The position numbers and the translations under genes are program-made. The notes beneath the pieces were generated by a model. It ran no database searches. It was not told where the DNA came from and saw only the letters and a program-made list of their open reading frames with translations. A DNA stretch of 64,000 bases from the NCBI GenBank assembly GCA_029259355.1, contig JAPDIZ010000002.1, positions 186,001-250,000 on the forward strand. The letters run 5' to 3'. Within the stretch, counting starts at the first letter, position 1. Every line of letters starts with the position of its first letter. Shown here piece by piece: positions 26,109 through 34,079 of the stretch. The stretch comes from Candidatus Bathyarchaeota archaeon (GTDB lineage: Archaea; Thermoproteota; Bathyarchaeia; JAPDIZ01).

Positions 26109-27109
26109 CTGTGATACCTGGAGACGGTGTTGGGCCAGAGGTTATGTCCGCTACGCTAAGGGTTTTAGAGGCAGCTGGCTTCGACGCTGAATTCGTCATG
26201 TGCGAAGCTGGATACGCCTACTGGAAGAAGACTGGTAAGCAGATATCGGACGAAACCTTTGACAACATTAGAAGCTCAGACGCCGTCTTGAAGGGGCCTA
26301 CGCAGACCCCTCCGGGGCCACAGACCTTTAAGAGCGTAGCGGTTACTCTTCGACAAACCTTCGACCTATACGCCAACCTCAGACCGCTTAAGGCGAGAGA
26401 GGGGGTTCCCTGTCTAAGGCCCGACATGGACATCGTGGTGGTTAGGGAGAACACAGAAGGCCTCTACAAGGGCATCGAGTATAGGCTAACCAGTGACGTA
26501 GCCACCAGCGTAAGGGTGATTACGCGAAAAGGTTCTGAGCGCATAGCAAGGTTCGCCTTCGAATACGCCAAAAGCCATGGGAGAAAGCGCGTAACCTGCG
26601 TCCATAAAGCAAACATCATGAAGGAGAGCTGTGGCTTGTTTAGAGAGGTTTGTGCTGAGGTGGCGAAGCAGTATCCAGAGATCGAGTTCAACGAGATGCA
26701 CGTAGATGCCGCAGCTATGCGCATAGTGACCAACCCCAAGGATCTAGACGTGATAGTAACCACCAACCTATTCGGCGACATACTCTCAGACGAGATAGCT
26801 GGCTTTATTGGAGGAGTTGGCATGGCACCAGGAGCCAACGTAGGGGATAGGTACGCCATGTTTGAGCCAGTTCACGGAACTGGCCCAGGCAGAGCTGGGA
26901 AAAACCTCGCCAATCCATCCGCGATGATCTTATCCGCTGTCTTGATGCTCGACTACCTCGGGGAAAAGGAATTAGCGTGGAAGGTTGAGGAAGCGCTTAA
27001 CCTCACGCTCAAGGAGAGGAAAGCAGTCACCATAGACTTGGGCGGAACCGCTAAGACCACCGAGATGATGGAGGAGATCGTGAGAAACTTGGACAGAGTT
27101 GGGGGATGA
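26090..27109 (+). CDS. Isocitrate/homoisocitrate/3-isopropylmalate dehydrogenase family
   Basis: NAD(P)-dependent beta-decarboxylating dehydrogenase, 339 aa. Family motifs: PGDGVGPEV at the N-terminus, NTEGLYKG near residue 125, [14 protein letters not shown], and [25 protein letters not shown]. The substrate helix reads [18 protein letters not shown]. Isopropylmalate enzymes normally have ELGLFANLRP-type residues there, whereas NAD isocitrate and homoisocitrate enzymes have RxxFDLYANVRP, so I lean to isocitrate or homoisocitrate. TTG start 6 nt after GGAGG, overlapping leuD. With the synthase at 9.5-10.8 kb it could run a citrate/2-oxoglutarate or lysine-type route. Confidence 0.85.
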   Translation: MARYRVAVIPGDGVGPEVMSATLRVLEAAGFDAEFVMCEAGYAYWKKTGKQISDETFDNIRSSDAVLKGPTQTPPGPQTFKSVAVTLRQTFDLYANLRPLKAREGVPCLRPDMDIVVVRENTEGLYKGIEYRLTSDVATSVRVITRKGSERIARFAFEYAKSHGRKRVTCVHKANIMKESCGLFREVCAEVAKQYPEIEFNEMHVDAAAMRIVTNPKDLDVIVTTNLFGDILSDEIAGFIGGVGMAPGANVGDRYAMFEPVHGTGPGRAGKNLANPSAMILSAVLMLDYLGEKELAWKVEEALNLTLKERKAVTIDLGGTAKTTEMMEEIVRNLDRVGG

Positions 27110-27110
27110 T

Positions 27111-27497
27111 TTGTCTCTAGTCCACAAGCCTAGAGCAGGTGTTGTCGTAGAGGTTGAGGGAGCGGGAGCTGTTGAGTGCACGCTTGTGAGAGTATACGCC
27201 CCGAGGACCTTCGAGACGCTCGTCTCCCGCCTCCCTATACACACCGTCTTAGCCAGAGGAGATGGGTACGTCTACTTCCCAGTTGACATCAGAAGAGGTG
27301 TTGAGAAGCCTAGGCGAGAGGCCGAGGCGGGGTGGGTTGCTTACTGGCCTAGGGGAGATGCTCTCTGCCTCTTCGAGAAAAAAGTCTCTATGCCAACGCC
27401 CATAAACCTGCTAGGAGAGGTTAAGGGAGACCTCACCATCCTAGGGAGCGCTAAGCGAGGAGCTAAAGCCGTCATCTCGGTAGCGGTTGAGGTATAG
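27111..27497 (+). CDS. Cyclophilin-like protein (TM1367/COG2164 family)
   Basis: About 128 aa with the fold and motifs of TM1367: VYFPVDI (usually IYFSTPV), GWVAYWPRGDALCLFEKK (usually GDVGYWPPGKALCLFFGK) and a closing GEVKGDLTILGSAKRG. Cyclophilin-like beta barrel, but enzymatic activity of the family is unproved. It starts one base after the dehydrogenase stop (TTG at 27111 behind GGGGGAT) and is the last gene of that operon. It converges on eS25 with 1 bp between the stops. Confidence 0.78.
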   Translation: MSLVHKPRAGVVVEVEGAGAVECTLVRVYAPRTFETLVSRLPIHTVLARGDGYVYFPVDIRRGVEKPRREAEAGWVAYWPRGDALCLFEKKVSMPTPINLLGEVKGDLTILGSAKRGAKAVISVAVEV

Positions 27498-27498
27498 C

Positions 27499-27813
27499 TC
27501 AGCTTCTTGGGGAAAGGCAGTATATCCTGAGCCTACCCCCGCCACCTACTAGCTGGAGATCTCCGCTGCTGTGGAGCTTCTTAAGCAGCTGCTTGGCTAC
27601 GCTTAGCCTAAGCCCCCACCGAGACGAAACGGTGTAGGGCGTGATAGCTCTCATCTTCCCAAGTTCCTCGAGAAGCTCTTCGCGCGTGATTGCGGGCTCG
27701 TGTATGGAGCCTATGGTCTTGGGCTTAGCCGCTTTCTCCTCAGACTCCTTCCTCACGAACTCTCTCCGCTTCTTTGCGAGAGATCTAAGGGGTTTTTTCT
27801 TCTTTCCACCCAA
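27499..27813 (-). CDS. rps25e: Small-subunit ribosomal protein eS25
   Basis: A 104-residue basic ribosomal protein of the archaeal/eukaryotic small subunit. The basic N-terminus GGKKKKPLRSLAKKRREF is followed by the winged-helix core AITPYTVSSRWGLRLSVAKQ, then LLKKLHSSGDLQLV and RLRIYCLS. It is patchily distributed in archaea and mostly found in TACK and Asgard lineages. TTG start, with GGTGG upstream. Confidence 0.92.
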   Translation of the reverse strand: MGGKKKKPLRSLAKKRREFVRKESEEKAAKPKTIGSIHEPAITREELLEELGKMRAITPYTVSSRWGLRLSVAKQLLKKLHSSGDLQLVGGGGRLRIYCLSPRS

Positions 27814-27857
27814 CCGCTTACACCACCGTGTAGACGCACCAAAGCGTGCTTAAACCG

Positions 27858-27863
27858 TTATAA
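27858..27863 (+). promoter_or_regulatory. TATA box of the DUF763 gene
   Basis: TTATAA within CCGTTATAAGCG. A start about 25 nt downstream falls at or next to the ATG at 27885, which opens a five-codon frame ending at the TGA that overlaps the CTG start of the DUF763 gene. Confidence 0.45.
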
Positions 27864-27898
27864 GCGTTGCTGAGAATCCAAAACATGGGTGCTCTGCT

Positions 27899-28993
27899 CT
27901 GAAGCGCACTGGAGTAGCTCAGCTACCCCTTCACCGGGGGAAAGCGCCTCCTTGGCTCGTCTCCCGCATGAGGAGCCTCGCAGCTCAGATGGTTCAGCTC
28001 TTGGTAGCGGAGTATGGTAGATCCGAGTTTTTGAAGAGGATCTCAAACCCCTACTGGTTCCAGTGCTTGGGTTGCGTTCTCGGATACGACTGGCACTCCT
28101 CTGGCGTGACCACGGTGACTACAGCGGTGCTGAGAGACGCGTTAAGCCAAATCGACGTCGGAATCTACTGCTGTGGGGGGAAGGGAAAGCGGTCGCTGCT
28201 CACGCTTGAGGAGCTGGAGTGGATGGGTGCTGAGGCTGGGCTAAGCGACTCGTCCATTGAGAGGCTGAAGTACGCTAGTAGGATGAGTGCAAAGGTAGAC
28301 AACGCACTGGTTCAGGACAGGTACGAGCTCTACCACCACACAATATTCTTCACAGAGGATGGGGATTGGGCTGTTATCCAGCAGGGAATGTGCCCACAGG
28401 ACAAAACCGCTAGGAGATACCACTGGCTCTCGAAGGGGGTTTCTAGCTTTGTGGTAACGCCCCACTCAGGAATCGCGGGAGAGCGAGTGAGGGAGTGCGT
28501 ACTCGACATGACGGCTAGGGAGAGCCTCGAGTGTCAGCGCGTGTGCGTGGACTTGGTCAATGAGGGAGTGGATAAGCTCGCCAGAGACGTGAGGGTGGTT
28601 AGGGATAGGGGGCAGCAGCTGCTCGACAAGTGGGTATCGGGTGAGGAGGTTTTGGTTCTTCCGTGGAGGGTAAACTGGGATGCGCTCAGAAGAGCATACG
28701 AGCTTAAGCCGAGAACCTATGAGGAGTTGGTTTCTCTCAGCGGAATAGGGCTCAGAACTATAAGAGGGCTTGCACTAGTAGCTGAGCTGCTGTACGGAAC
28801 TCCTCCTTCTTGGAAAGACCCCGTCAAGTTCTCCTTTGCATTTGGTGGAAAAGACGGCGTACCTTTTCCAGTAGATAAAAAGTCCATGGATGAGGCCATA
28901 TCTGTGCTTCGAGACGTTGTGAAGCAGCTGAGGATAGATGAATCTCGAAGAGAGAACATCCTCAAGACCTTGCTCAGACTCTCCGCACCCTAG
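27899..28993 (+). CDS. DUF763 family protein (COG1415)
   Basis: Archaeal/bacterial family of unknown function, sometimes linked to DNA metabolism; 364 aa. The core is unmistakable: NPYWFQCLGCVLGYDWHSSG, TYEELVSLSGIGLRTIRGLA (helix-hairpin-helix-like) and DPVKFSFAFGGKDGVPFPV. The family N-terminus, usually MKRTGIADLPLHGGKAPRWL, is present in frame here as (L)KRTGVAQLPLHRGKAPPWL only if translation starts upstream of the first in-frame ATG (27968). The codon in the Met position is CTG at 27899. There is no ATG/GTG/TTG in frame there and no ribosome site. Start codon therefore unusual; see findings. Confidence 0.88.
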   Translation: MKRTGVAQLPLHRGKAPPWLVSRMRSLAAQMVQLLVAEYGRSEFLKRISNPYWFQCLGCVLGYDWHSSGVTTVTTAVLRDALSQIDVGIYCCGGKGKRSLLTLEELEWMGAEAGLSDSSIERLKYASRMSAKVDNALVQDRYELYHHTIFFTEDGDWAVIQQGMCPQDKTARRYHWLSKGVSSFVVTPHSGIAGERVRECVLDMTARESLECQRVCVDLVNEGVDKLARDVRVVRDRGQQLLDKWVSGEEVLVLPWRVNWDALRRAYELKPRTYEELVSLSGIGLRTIRGLALVAELLYGTPPSWKDPVKFSFAFGGKDGVPFPVDKKSMDEAISVLRDVVKQLRIDESRRENILKTLLRLSAP

Positions 28994-29121
28994 GATCTGC
29001 TAAAGGCTTTCCACTCGCTTACAACTATACTTGAAGTGCAAAAAACTTAAAATAGAAAGTCTGGTGTTTTACTATTAACGCATTACTGAGAAGAAACCCT
29101 TCGTTTTGTAGCACCAACTTC

Positions 29122-29150
29122 GTTTAAATCCTCGGAGCAGAAAAAGCTCC
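29122..29150 (+). promoter_or_regulatory. Promoter with inverted repeat before the inositol-phosphate synthase gene
   Basis: GTTTAAAT at 29122-29129 is the TATA element. Directly after it comes GGAGC-AGAAAAA-GCTCC (29134-29150), an inverted repeat sitting between the TATA box and the expected start near 29151. A repressor bound there would block initiation; this is inference. Confidence 0.4.
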
Positions 29151-29186
29151 TTCATTCCTCGTTTGAAGCGTTGGAGGGATGGGAGA

Positions 29187-30257
29187 ATGGGTGAGGTACG
29201 GGTAGCTATAGCGGGTGTTGGGAACTGCGCATCCTCCCTAGTTCAGGGAGTCTTCTACTACAGGGACGCTAGGGAAGATGAGATGGTTCCAGGGCTTATG
29301 CACACAAGGTTCGGCGACTACCACGTAAGCGACATAAAGTTCGTAGCAGCCTTCGATGTCAACACCGAGAAAGTTGGGAGAGACTTAAGCGAAGCTATCT
29401 TCGCTTACCCAAACAACACAAGGAGGTTCTGTGAAGTACCGTATCTAGGCGTAAAGGTGATGAGGGGGCCGACGCTCGACGGCATAGGCAAGTACCTAAA
29501 GGATGCCATTGTGGAGTCGAATGAGGAGCCCGTAGACGTTGCGGAGGTTCTCAGAGAGACCAAGGCGGATGTCCTCGTAAACTACGTCCCCGTCGGAAGC
29601 GAGCAAGCAGCTCGCTGGTATGCTCAGCAAGCCATTGAAGCTGGCTGCGCTTACGTAAACTGCATGCCAGTATTCATTGCCTCAGACCCTGTTTGGCAGA
29701 AGAAGTTCGAGGACGCTGGGCTGCCAGTAGCTGGAGACGACATCATGAGTCAGCTGGGAGCCACAGTGCTCCACAAGACCATAGTGGATCTACTGGTGAG
29801 CAGGGGTGTGGTGGTCGAGGAGAGCTACCAGCTCAACATAGGCGGGGATACGGACTTCCTCAACATGCTCGAGCGCGAGAGACTTGAGTCCAAGAAGATA
29901 AGCAAAACCGAGGCGGTTCAGTCCATGGTCCCCTACAAGGTCCCGCTCCACATAGGGCCAAGCGACTACATCGAGTTTCTGCAAAACAAGAAGATTTGCT
30001 ACATATGGATAAAGGGCAGGTACTTCGGCGACACCCCGCTAACCATCGACATAAAACTCGATGTGTGGGACGCTCCCAACAGCGCTGGCGTAGTCATCGA
30101 CGCCATCAGAGCGGCGAAGATAGCTCTTGACCGAGGAATAGCCGGGCCCCTCATCAGCGTATCAGCCTACGCCTTCAAGTACCCACCGGTTCAAGCCCCC
30201 CCGAAGATAGCGAAGCAGTGGGTTGAGGAGTTTATAGAGGGCAAGAGAGAACGGTAG
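29187..30257 (+). CDS. ino1: Myo-inositol-1-phosphate synthase
   Basis: NAD-dependent cyclisation of glucose 6-phosphate to inositol 1-phosphate, used for archaeal inositol lipids or the thermolyte di-myo-inositol phosphate. 356 aa. Rossmann start [16 protein letters not shown]; conserved [32 protein letters not shown], the [11 protein letters not shown] motif and a [18 protein letters not shown] ending. ATG at 29187 is preceded by GGAGGGATGGGAG; TTG at 29163 in the same frame is less likely. Single gene with its own promoter. Confidence 0.96.
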   Translation: MGEVRVAIAGVGNCASSLVQGVFYYRDAREDEMVPGLMHTRFGDYHVSDIKFVAAFDVNTEKVGRDLSEAIFAYPNNTRRFCEVPYLGVKVMRGPTLDGIGKYLKDAIVESNEEPVDVAEVLRETKADVLVNYVPVGSEQAARWYAQQAIEAGCAYVNCMPVFIASDPVWQKKFEDAGLPVAGDDIMSQLGATVLHKTIVDLLVSRGVVVEESYQLNIGGDTDFLNMLERERLESKKISKTEAVQSMVPYKVPLHIGPSDYIEFLQNKKICYIWIKGRYFGDTPLTIDIKLDVWDAPNSAGVVIDAIRAAKIALDRGIAGPLISVSAYAFKYPPVQAPPKIAKQWVEEFIEGKRER

Positions 30258-30267
30258 AGAGGAAGCC

Positions 30268-30420
30268 CTACCTACCCTCACCTCTCCAAAGCTCTCTTTT
30301 TAGCAGGTCTCGAACAGCCGCTCTAATAGCCGAGCTTCGGCTAGGGTACATACCAGACCTCACCAGCTCATCCAAGCCTTCTATGAGTGCTTCCGGGAGC
30401 TTGACAGTCACCAGCTTCAT
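30268..30420 (-). CDS. Ribbon-helix-helix regulator, 50 aa
   Basis: A short frame on the minus strand, ATG at 30420 to TAG at 30268. The product begins MKLVTVKLPEALIEGLDELV, continues RSGMYPSRSSAIRAAVRDLL and ends KRELWRGEGR, a textbook CopG/ParD-like RHH domain: DNA-contacting strand, helix, SRSSAIR turn, helix. GGTGAG lies 5 nt upstream and a TATA element (CTATAAAAGAG) about 45 bp upstream. An 18-bp imperfect palindrome sits between promoter and gene, suggesting autoregulation. Convergent with ino1, 10 bp after its stop. No toxin partner is visible. Confidence 0.82.
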   Translation of the reverse strand: MKLVTVKLPEALIEGLDELVRSGMYPSRSSAIRAAVRDLLKRELWRGEGR

Positions 30421-30431
30421 ATGCGCTCACC

Positions 30432-30449
30432 GTATTACGTTTGTAACAC
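30432..30449. promoter_or_regulatory. Palindromic operator candidate of the RHH gene
   Basis: GTATTACGTTTGTAACAC contains arms TTAC/GTAA around GTTT, and the outer GT/AC also pair. The site covers the expected transcription start (about 25 nt from the TATA element at 30463-30473, minus strand) and lies 12 bp from the RHH start codon. It is the natural place for an RHH dimer pair to autorepress. Confidence 0.45.
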
Positions 30450-30813
30450 TCCCTCCGAGAGCTCTTTTATAGACTTATTTCCCAAGAAGCTGTCCAAATT
30501 TACCGCGTACCTGAGATTATGCAAGGCTCATTGGGCTAAGACGGGGAGGGGGAAGAGCCCTGGTAACAGCTTCTTCCAAATCCTAGGGGCTGAAGAAGAC
30601 TTCTTTCTCGAAAAAGGGCTTGGCTAAGCATCCTAACGAGCTGAGGAATCAGATATGGTTATAGGTGGATGAACTCCTCTTATAAGGGGGTGATGAGCGG
30701 ATAGCCCGTTGCGGCTCTCCATGCCGAGAGGACGGAAAGGCGAACCCCTTTAGAAAACGATATTAGCACATTGAGAGGCATTGATGTTCTCGTATCTACT
30801 GAGATGAGCTTCG
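30450..30813. other. Intergenic stretch with a possible structured leader
   Basis: No convincing gene. 30463-30473 is the RHH promoter on the minus strand. On the plus strand TTATAA (30670-30675) could drive the DUF92 gene, and the RNA after it can fold: CCGT (30706-30709) with ACGG (30732-30735) enclosing CTCTC (30715-30719) with GAGAG (30726-30730). AAGGGG near 30675 can also pair with CCCCTT near 30746. A structured leader or small RNA is possible; I do not recognise a known class. Confidence 0.35.
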
Positions 30814-31623
30814 ATGTTTGCCGAGCTTCTGCTCGAGATAGCTGTTGTCGCATTAGTTGGCATAGCCTCCTTCGCTGTAGGAGCAGTGGACTTCTCGGGT
30901 TTTCTAGCAGCACTCTTCCTAGGCTCTGTGATAATCGCGCTACCACCCGAGGGGTGGAGGTTCTTCTCGGTGCTCCTTACCTGCCACATACTAACCTATG
31001 GCTCGACGAGGTACAAGCTCTCGCAGAAGGCAGCTCTGGGTGTGGCTCAGTCGAAGGGGGGTGCGAGGAGGTGGTCCAACGTAGCAGCCAACGTAGGGGT
31101 TGCAGCTGCGCTTGCCGCAGCGTACTCGCAAAGCCCCACGCCTCTAGTAGCCGCTAGCTTCGTGGGAGCCATCAGCGCCGCAACCAGCGACACGCTCTCA
31201 ACCGAGATAGGCCTTCTATCCTCTTCCCCGCCTAAGCTCATCACATCGCCTAAGCAGAGGGTTGAGCCCGGGTTCTCTGGAGGGGTTACGCTTCTCGGGA
31301 TACTCGTTGCAGTAGTGGGTGGATGCGTGATAGGAGGAGTTTCTCAGCTGCTGGGGGTTTTGCCCACCAGCCTAGTCGGTGCGGTGGTGTTGGGGGGAGC
31401 TTCCGGGCTAGCGGGGTCGTTGTTTGACAGCTTGCTAGGCGCTACCGTACAACAGATATACCTGTGTGAGAGGTGTAGGAAGCTTGTTGAAGAGAAGGTC
31501 CACTGTGGACAGCCTACGAAGAGGGTGAGGGGGATCCCCCCAATAGAGAACAACTTCGTAAACCTTCTCGCAACAATAGTTGGAGCAGCCTCCGCATCTG
31601 CTACGCTCCTATCATTAGTGTAG
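30814..31623 (+). CDS. DUF92 membrane protein (phytyl/prenyl-phosphate kinase-like)
   Basis: Integral membrane protein of 269 aa, TIGR00297/DUF92. Glycine- and alanine-rich helices span most of it, with conserved KGGARRWSNVAANVG, AAATSDTLSTEIGLLS and KRVEPGFSGGVTLLG-type blocks (here KQRVEPGFSGGVTLLG) and a GSLFDSLLGATVQ stretch near the end. A CERC...HCG pair may bind metal. Plant and cyanobacterial relatives (VTE6) phosphorylate phytyl phosphate; in archaea a role in recycling geranylgeranyl or similar prenyl phosphates for lipids is plausible. The B3/4 gene follows within 10 bp. Confidence 0.85.
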   Translation: MFAELLLEIAVVALVGIASFAVGAVDFSGFLAALFLGSVIIALPPEGWRFFSVLLTCHILTYGSTRYKLSQKAALGVAQSKGGARRWSNVAANVGVAAALAAAYSQSPTPLVAASFVGAISAATSDTLSTEIGLLSSSPPKLITSPKQRVEPGFSGGVTLLGILVAVVGGCVIGGVSQLLGVLPTSLVGAVVLGGASGLAGSLFDSLLGATVQQIYLCERCRKLVEEKVHCGQPTKRVRGIPPIENNFVNLLATIVGAASASATLLSLV

Positions 31624-31632
31624 GTGGTTGCC

Positions 31633-32313
31633 GTGATCTCGTTTGATGAGGAGGTTGTGGCTAGATACGAGGGAATGGTGCTGGGCTTAGCCAAGATAGT
31701 GGGAGTTAGGGTGGAGAAGTCGTCGGAGGATTTCCTTGACTATGAGCACAGGGTTCTATTGGGTTTTAGGCAGAGGTACAAGCTCGATGAGCTGAAGGAC
31801 GACCCTGTGATCAGGGCGTACAGGGACTTCTACTGGCGCATGGGAATAGACCCCACCAAGACGAGGCCATCCAGCGAGGCGCTCGCTAGGAGGGTCTTAA
31901 GAGGGCAGAGCTTGCCAAAGATAAACAACGTCGTAGACGCCTACAACCTCGCCTCCATGGAGACGCTAGTGTCGATGGGTGCATACGACGACGAAAAGAT
32001 CGACTACCCCCTTACGCTGAGGTTTGCCAAGCCTGGGGAGGAGTTTGTGGGCATAGGCAGAGGTGCTGAGAAGCTAAGAGGTGGGGAGCTTGTGTTGGCA
32101 GACTCCTCCAAGATAATCAACGTCTACCCCTACAGAGACTCCGAGCACACCAAGGTGGTGGAGGATACGCAGGAGGTTTTGCTGGTGGTAGCAGGAGTTC
32201 CGGGGCTAAGCAACGACCTCATCTATAGAGCTACCGAAAAGGCTTGTAGGTACATAACGAGGTTTTGCGGCGGAACCTACAGCTTCCAAACCATCAGAGT
32301 GTTCAAAAGCTAG
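31633..32313 (+). CDS. B3/B4 tRNA-binding domain protein
   Basis: About 226 aa, made of the B3/B4 domain otherwise found in the phenylalanyl-tRNA synthetase beta chain, here free-standing. Typical features: YRDFYWRMGIDPTKTRPSSEALARR, LPKINNVVDAYNLASMETLVSMGAYD and GELVLADSSKIINVYPYRDSE. Stand-alone versions may edit mischarged tRNA or bind amino-acid-like ligands; not proven. GTG at 31633 follows AGGTG by 6 nt. Its end overlaps the convergent unknown gene by 11 bp. Confidence 0.85.
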   Translation: MISFDEEVVARYEGMVLGLAKIVGVRVEKSSEDFLDYEHRVLLGFRQRYKLDELKDDPVIRAYRDFYWRMGIDPTKTRPSSEALARRVLRGQSLPKINNVVDAYNLASMETLVSMGAYDDEKIDYPLTLRFAKPGEEFVGIGRGAEKLRGGELVLADSSKIINVYPYRDSEHTKVVEDTQEVLLVVAGVPGLSNDLIYRATEKACRYITRFCGGTYSFQTIRVFKS

Positions 32314-33025
32314 GCACTATGGGCAGATCCTCTATGCTCACGATCTTTAGGTAGAGATATCTAGCGTCGACGGTGCTTTTCGAGAAGGAGACCTCCTCAC
32401 CTCTAGGCTTAGACGCCCTATACTTTATGAACGGGCCGGAGGGAGAGCTTCTTAGTCTCACGAAGTAGAAGATGGGCAGAGCGTCGGCGTTGTAGTAGTG
32501 CTCGAAGGGAATGCAAGCTCCCAAGATATCGACTCCGTTTCTCCTAAAGTGCCAAATGGGGTACTGAATCCCATTTCTAGCTGAGGCGGAGAGAAGCGCT
32601 CTCGCGAGCGAAGCAACGTCGTCTACCTCGGCAATAACCGGAGCAGGAGGCAGGTTGTATCTCCCCTCAACAGCTTCTACGAATATCCTCGGAGGCTTCT
32701 TAAGGTGAACGACCAGCGCGTATTTGTACTTGGGGTCTTCGGCTTCGTTGGAGAAGAAGTGCTCCTCCCTCTCACCACCGCTTCTGTAGGCTAGGAAGGC
32801 GCTAGGCGGGCTGTCGATCCTCGCGTAGGCGAATATGGGTAGGTCTCCGCCCCAATAAGTGTAGGAGAGCATGGTGCCGATGAAGCTTCGCCTACCTACC
32901 TTGAAGAACCACAGCTGTGTGGCATCTTCTACGAGTGCGAGCACCAGCCTCGCCAAGTCGAGAGTGGTTTGGACGCGTATGGGTATGGGCGGATCTACAG
33001 GCATAGGCTCAAGCCTGTGCAACAA
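32303..33025 (-). CDS. Hypothetical protein with internal tandem duplication
   Basis: Unrecognised 240-residue soluble protein made of two similar halves. Half one (about 17-112) has LARLVLAL, WFFKVGRRSFIG, DLPIFAYARIDSPPSAFLAYR and EEHFFSNEAEDPKYKYALVV. Half two (about 128-235) has LARALLSA, WHFRRNGVDILG, ALPIFYFVRLRSSPSGPFIKYR and EEVSFSKSTVDARYLYLKIV, in the same order. Each half looks like an alpha helix followed by a beta sheet. It lies 9 bp downstream of the DUF72 gene on the same strand and is probably cotranscribed. No function can be assigned. Confidence 0.7.
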   Translation of the reverse strand: MLHRLEPMPVDPPIPIRVQTTLDLARLVLALVEDATQLWFFKVGRRSFIGTMLSYTYWGGDLPIFAYARIDSPPSAFLAYRSGGEREEHFFSNEAEDPKYKYALVVHLKKPPRIFVEAVEGRYNLPPAPVIAEVDDVASLARALLSASARNGIQYPIWHFRRNGVDILGACIPFEHYYNADALPIFYFVRLRSSPSGPFIKYRASKPRGEEVSFSKSTVDARYLYLKIVSIEDLPIVPSF

Positions 33026-33034
33026 AGATCCCCC

Positions 33035-33790
33035 CTACTCCTCAGCCAACATTTCTGCAAAGCGGCGCGCATCATCCTTCATGTAGACGTTGTTGAACAT
33101 TACGTACACTTCAGACTTCCCCGCGTCCACGAGCCCGAGCACCTTCTCTTTCAACGAAGCGAGGTCTGCGTCGGTGTACTTGTAGCGGTAGTTGATCTCA
33201 CGCTCCAATCCGTGTAGGCGAGTGTAGGCTATCTCGTGGTCGGAGACGGGGTCTCGCTTGAGCAGGTCAACGACGTGTATCAGGTCAAGCCTATCGCAGA
33301 TTTGCTTAACTAGCTTTGGGTTGTCGAACCAAGTCTTGTGCCTAGGCTCCCAAGCGATTTCCAAGCCCTTCCGGTTCACGCTTCCGAAGAAAGCCTCCAT
33401 GTTCTCCACGTTTTCGTCGGTGGCGGTGAAGCCTGGGGGCATTTGGACCACACACACCCTCGCCTCTAGGAGAGAGCATATCCTACGCGTGTTCTCCCAC
33501 GCCTCGAAGTTTTCCTCCGTCGGCCTAAGCAGCCCATACCTATTGACCATGTCTGGGGTTACCTCTATGCCAGCCTTCTTCCAAGTGGGGCTGGTGGGGG
33601 GGTGGGTTATGGCTTGAAACGCCTTGACTGCAAACTCGAAATCGTAGGGGGCCTCAGCCCTCCACTTCTCAGCGGTTTGTTCCGTAGGCAGCTTGTAGAA
33701 GGTTTGCTGAACCTCTACGACGGGAAAAAGCTCGTAGTACCTCTTCCTCGATAGAGGGAATCCGCAGCATCCGACCTTTACGGGCTCCAC
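33035..33790 (-). CDS. DUF72 family protein (YecE-like)
   Basis: TIM-barrel-like family of unknown function, 251 aa. Characteristic pieces: VKVGCCGFPLSRKRYYELFPVVEVQQTFY (first strand and helix), FEFAVKAFQAITHPPTSP, VQMPPGFTATDENVENMEAFF, EIAWEPRHKTWF and YTRLHGLEREINYRYKYTD, then YVMFNNVYMKDDARRFAEML. GTG at 33790 lies 6 nt after GGAGG; a GTG at 33805 would overlap the Lrp-domain gene by 4 nt. Genes downstream and upstream on the same strand suggest a three-gene operon. Confidence 0.9.
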   Translation of the reverse strand: MEPVKVGCCGFPLSRKRYYELFPVVEVQQTFYKLPTEQTAEKWRAEAPYDFEFAVKAFQAITHPPTSPTWKKAGIEVTPDMVNRYGLLRPTEENFEAWENTRRICSLLEARVCVVQMPPGFTATDENVENMEAFFGSVNRKGLEIAWEPRHKTWFDNPKLVKQICDRLDLIHVVDLLKRDPVSDHEIAYTRLHGLEREINYRYKYTDADLASLKEKVLGLVDAGKSEVYVMFNNVYMKDDARRFAEMLAEE

Positions 33791-33801
33791 ACTCACCCTC
33801 C

Positions 33802-34038
33802 TCACACAGCTGAAATGAGGGTTATGGTGCGAACGACGTTCGGCATCTTCCTGATCTTGGTCACTATTTCGTCGAGCTCGCTCATGCTCTCAACCTCTAT
33901 CCTCACCACGATATCGTACTCTCCATACACCACTCTGGTCTCGGTTATCTCAGAGCCGATGCTCTGTATCTCTTCAACGAGGTCGTGCTCTTTGCCTATC
34001 TCTGAAACGATGAGCAGATAGGCTATTATAGATGCCAA
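33802..34038 (-). CDS. Stand-alone Lrp/AsnC effector (RAM) domain
   Basis: A 78-residue protein that consists only of the ligand-binding/oligomerisation domain of Lrp/AsnC regulators, without the DNA-binding helix-turn-helix. The ferredoxin-like beta-alpha-beta pattern is visible: AYLLIVSEIG, DLVEEIQSI, ETRVVYGEYDIVVRIE, ELDEIVTKIRKMPNVVRTITLI. Such SraD-like proteins may bind amino acids or associate with full Lrp proteins. TTG start with GGAGGG 6 nt upstream. Confidence 0.88.
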   Translation of the reverse strand: MASIIAYLLIVSEIGKEHDLVEEIQSIGSEITETRVVYGEYDIVVRIEVESMSELDEIVTKIRKMPNVVRTITLISAV

Positions 34039-34079
34039 GCGAAACCCTCCAAAACAAGCTCCTTAACCAGCGATATAAG

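Noticed and set aside
30421-30627. Open frame of 68 codons on the plus strand
   Set aside because: It begins directly back-to-back with the RHH start codon, has no ribosome site, no recognisable domain, and overlaps the RHH promoter and operator.
30660-30760. C/D-box small RNA (GTGATGA near 30680)
   Set aside because: No CUGA box at the expected distance; kept only as a weak structured-leader idea.
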